Shown: positions 61,917 to 64,000 of the stretch, piece after piece
Numbering within the stretch: position 1 is the first letter of the stretch
Layout: every line of letters begins with the position of its first letter
Source: Strongylocentrotus purpuratus
Taxonomy: Eukaryota > Echinodermata > Echinoidea > Camarodonta > Strongylocentrotidae
NCBI RefSeq assembly: GCF_000002235.5
Contig: NW_022145523.1
Coordinates: 124,001 to 188,000 of the forward strand
Reading direction: 5' to 3'
DNA length: 64,000 nt
Translations under genes and position numbers: made by a program
The notes under the pieces: model-generated
What the model saw: the letters and a program-made list of their open reading frames with translations, nothing else
The model's database searches: none
What the model was told of the DNA's origin: nothing

Positions 61917-62180
61917 CCCCTTCTTCTGTACAATGTTCTGCCTGCGGTGTGTGTTGGTGTGTCTGTATGCATGTGAATGAATGAGGGTGGGTGTATGTAT
62001 GTTTTGATAAGTTTTACAATATTTGTTATAATAATTTGCTTGTATGATTACTTTTGTACAGGGCCCCATTCTCACAAGCTTTGCTTTTCTTGGGGTCCTT
62101 CCGATTTTGTTGTTAATTTGATATGTATTTTATTTTGAATTTTAATGGAAAAAAAAAAATAAATGAAATGAAATGAAATG
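60035..62180 (+). mobile_element. 5'-truncated LINE (CR1/L2-like, Jockey superfamily)
   Basis: A non-LTR retrotransposon fragment of about 2.15 kb: reverse transcriptase and C-terminal part of ORF2, then a 3' region. The endonuclease and any ORF1 are absent, as expected from incomplete reverse transcription. The 3' region starts with 36 T (61881-61916), contains GGGCCCCATTCTCACAAGCT, and ends in A11 plus AAATG repeats. The uninterrupted units of the host array read CATCATTGCAAATC, here split after CATCATT, so the target duplication is at most 3 bases. The lack of stops over about 610 codons suggests a young copy. Confidence 0.9.
60037..61875 (+). CDS. LINE reverse transcriptase, N-terminally truncated
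   Basis: The open frame runs from the truncation point (first ATG at 60097) to TGA at 61873-61875. Ordered reverse-transcriptase blocks are visible: KATGPDDV (RT1), NYRPIALLSTFSKLLEK (RT2), EQFGFRKNHST (RT3), GVFMDLSKAFDTIDHHIL with the first catalytic Asp (RT4), GVPQGSVLGPLLFLLYINDI (RT5), FADDTAVI with the catalytic Asp pair (RT6), FLNAEKTHYVIF (RT7) and EFLGIKL (RT8). The C-terminal tail with LPHINYCNIIWGNT and IHDWNSLPYNLK is usual in the CR1/L2 group. The catalytic residues are all present. The protein lacks the AP endonuclease, so this copy would not be able to nick DNA by itself. Clade assignment is from remembered motif style and is moderate. Confidence 0.9.
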   Translation: MIRASKAEYYSRLFYSVKGDMVKTWREINNLLGKNKHSSLPLKMFDENLSFHSSKDKAQAFNSLFINMAKILSASIPNSSKSFNDFLTAPCMSSLFLNPTSSHEIISLCHELKMSKATGPDDVLTSVFKKCIHFFVDPLCNIYNKSLVSGIFPNKLKVAKVIPLYKKGPVGNIENYRPIALLSTFSKLLEKIMFKRLYTFLLKNNSLASEQFGFRKNHSTSLSILNITNYIASAFDEGKFCCGVFMDLSKAFDTIDHHILLKKLHYYGIRGVPLEWFRSYLLERKQYVMADGTESDCLCINTGVPQGSVLGPLLFLLYINDILNSSSILKFSLFADDTAVISSHKDINLLISNINYELRKISEWYICNKLFLNAEKTHYVIFHSKQKRIPSHVAPVRIKDDVLKKTDIVEFLGIKLHESLDWCHHITHICSKISRGVGIMSFFKKTLPKHILLTIYNSIVLPHINYCNIIWGNTYKTHLYKIHILQKRAVRIISNSNYLTSSAPLFYDLKCLPVFDLIKLNNLVFMFKLHKQELPSIFNSMFKTNSFYHSYETRNKSNYHYPFVRTSLTQHTLRFQGIHDWNSLPYNLKSSSTLSKFKYSCKQFLFKSNEVH

Positions 62181-63044
62181 ATTGCAAATCATAACACAAA
62201 GCTACATCATATCATTCACTGCTAAGATGACAATAGGTAACTTGTCTCCAATCGACCAAGCCATCTTACATCCAGGGGCATCAAAATACTGCAATGCCAA
62301 TGCTCATCCTGACCCTAGCTCTTATAATACTACACAGCATGAATCAACACATCATCTTAAACCTAGTAAGCCGTAACATTAGCGACGTGGTATCACACAA
62401 GATGCTCCAGAAATAGCAAAATTGATTACTGATGATTCCCAAATCAAACGCATCATTGCAAATCATAACACAAAGCTACATCATGTCGTTCACTGCTATA
62501 GAACAATACGTAAGGTGACAATGGGTGAAATACTTGTCTCGGATCAATCAAGTCATCTTATATCCAGGGGCATCAAAATACTGCACCATCAATGTTCGTC
62601 CTGACCTTAGCTCTCATCATAAACTACACAGCATGAATCAACACATCATCTTAATCTCTGTAATCCGTAACATTAGCTACGTGGTATCACACAAGATGCT
62701 CCAGAAATAGCAAAATTGATTACTGATGATCTCAAACGCATCATTGCAAATCATAACACAAAGCTACATCATGTCGTTCACTGCTATAGAACAACACAGA
62801 AGATGACAATAGGTGAACACTTGTCTCTGATCGATCAAGCCATCTTACATCCAGGGGCATCAAAATACTGCACCATCAATGTTCTTCCCGACCTGAGCTC
62901 TCATCATACTGCACAGCAGGAATGAACACATCATCTTAATCTCTGTAAGCCATAACATTAGCTACGTGGTATCACACGAGATGCTCCAGAAAATCAGAAA
63001 TAGCAAAAATTATTACTGATGAATCCCAAATCAAGCGCATCATT

Positions 63045-63557
63045 CCAAAGGACAACCATCATAAATTGGAAGCGACAGCAGTGCCCATGTTAATAAACAT
63101 ACTCTTGCTCACGTTAATAAACGTACTCGTGCTCACATATCCATCCCAATTTCATCACGCCGTAAATTCAGCACATTTCCCAAACAATGACAACAGAAAT
63201 CTGTCTAGGTAACCATCAAATGCAATAATAGCAACTTGCGTGCTATTTTTGGACGCTGTAAATCAATAGCTTCTTTTCTTCAGGTAGGTCAAAGGTATTT
63301 TTAGCACAAGTGTTATCGCACTCTACCATTATACCAATGCATTGCATCAATGTCTTCTAACAATTGATTTGATGAAATGCAGGGATCGCTGGATCCATAG
63401 TTCTTTATGCTCCACTCACAATAACAAGATCCATATTGTTCCTTATTGTTTTCTGAAGGACAAGGTCTGCAAATCTTTCAAATAACTTAGATACTTCCCA
63501 AGAAGTGATGATACTGCAGTTTGGTGTCCTGATGATGCTGCGTATTAGTGATTACCA
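63045..63557. other. Flank right of the array
   Basis: Unique-looking DNA with a roughly 26-base duplication (TTAATAAACATACTC / TTAATAAACGTACTC, 63090-63138). No gene recognised. Confidence 0.5.
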
Positions 63558-63715
63558 GGGAGGGCATTTCACAAAACTTGTCATCAGTGACTACATTGTA
63601 ATTACTGTTTTTGTTATAAGCTACTGAAATCCTTGCTTCTGATTGGTTATCAGCAGATTTGTCACTGATTTTTGTCAGTTGTCATTGAAAAAAGGCTTTG
63701 TGAAACGGGTCCCTG
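63558..63715. mobile_element. Short inverted-repeat element, family F, copy 2
   Basis: Left GGGAGGGCATTTCACAAAAC and right GCTTTGTGAAACGGGTCCCT are imperfect inverted ends; the inside has AACTTGTCATCAGTGAC and its partial complement TGTCAGTTGTCA, and shares CTACTGAAATC with 54109-54262. Nothing is recognised from 63716 to 64000. Confidence 0.65.
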
Positions 63716-64000
63716 AGCTTCAAGTTTACCTTTTCACAGTGAAAATAATATGTTAGGGTTGGTTCTATAGTTGAGCAGTCAGTAAGGATCAAGCAACAAA
63801 AATACATGGAAAACAATATTCATTTACTATTAAAACATTCTGGTAAGCAGTTCCTCTTGAATCAACAGCACAATACCAACAAAAGAAACAGATAAGTGGA
63901 GCTCAAATGGCACATTGTGATGTAATTGATGATTGATTTAATTTACTTGTCTGGTAAGAAAGCAAGATCACTTTTAGATACAACATGTATGCAACCAGAG

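Larger units (their letters stand above)
59735..63044. repeat. Tandem array of about 275-300-bp units, split by a LINE
   Basis: Four units (59735-60034, 62181-62459, 62460-62747, 62748-63044) share AACACAAAGCTACATCAT, GATCAAGCCATCTTA, ATCCAGGGGCATCAAAATAC, AGAAATAGCAAAATTGATTA and CAAACGCATCATT. The LINE lies exactly between the end of unit 1 and the start of unit 2. Open frames of 60-79 codons recur in the same place in several units and are by-products of repetition. Confidence 0.9.

Noticed and set aside
60035-62180. LTR or virus-like element around the reverse transcriptase
   Set aside because: No terminal repeats, protease or integrase; the RT block order and the simple-repeat tail are those of a LINE.
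62182-62925. Recurring 60-70 codon frames after the LINE
   Set aside because: Same place in each tandem unit; shared only because the units are copies.

Overview
The window is animal genomic DNA: short exons with GT/AG borders separated by 3-23 kb introns, dense TTAA-flanked and other inverted-repeat elements, tRNA-derived SINE pieces, a truncated LINE and many (GA)n and poly-G/poly-C tracts. The host gene is most like its vertebrate counterpart, and the repeat landscape resembles echinoderm (sea urchin-like) DNA; that placement is inference and no species is claimed. No bacterial operon, CRISPR array, rRNA or virus-derived gene was seen.

One host gene is recognised, on the minus strand and running almost across the window: the 5' half of the AMP-activated protein kinase gamma-2 subunit gene (PRKAG2-like). 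Four exons encode the long regulatory N-terminus (52681-52857, 35058-35210, 31791-31893, 24814-24977). A fifth (1736-1834) encodes the conserved pre-CBS segment. The four CBS repeats that bind AMP/ATP would lie beyond base 1. Splice phases agree across all joints (0, 0, 1, 0). A second first exon at 15133-15264 supplies a 20-residue acidic start that joins the same pre-CBS exon, matching the position and character of the vertebrate short gamma-2b isoform. The window therefore holds a two-promoter AMPK gamma gene.

Layout from left to right. 1-1735: intron with a 470-bp palindrome, a SINE and part of an inverted-repeat element. 1736-1834: pre-CBS exon. 1835-15132: intron with TTAA-flanked elements, minisatellites, CT-rich DNA and a 62-bp minisatellite abutting the short-isoform donor. 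15133-17000: short-isoform exon and possible promoter. 17000-24813: GA-rich DNA, LINE and SINE remnants. 24814-35210: three N-terminal exons, two of them with tandem partial duplications that include splice sites. 35211-52680: long first intron with nested TTAA elements. 52681-53160: first coding exon and possible TATA promoter. 53160-64000: upstream DNA with several inverted-repeat elements, minisatellites and a 5'-truncated LINE with an open reverse-transcriptase frame, inserted in a roughly 290-bp tandem array.

The most unusual signal is that three separate exons of this one gene lie next to short tandem duplications: the acceptor plus first 29 coding bases of the DLSSFAMP exon is present three times, the 3' part of the next exon occurs in several decayed copies, and nine 62-bp units follow the short-isoform donor. 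The three exons of the long N-terminus nearest the start each also carry one R-x-x-[S/T]-x-P site.
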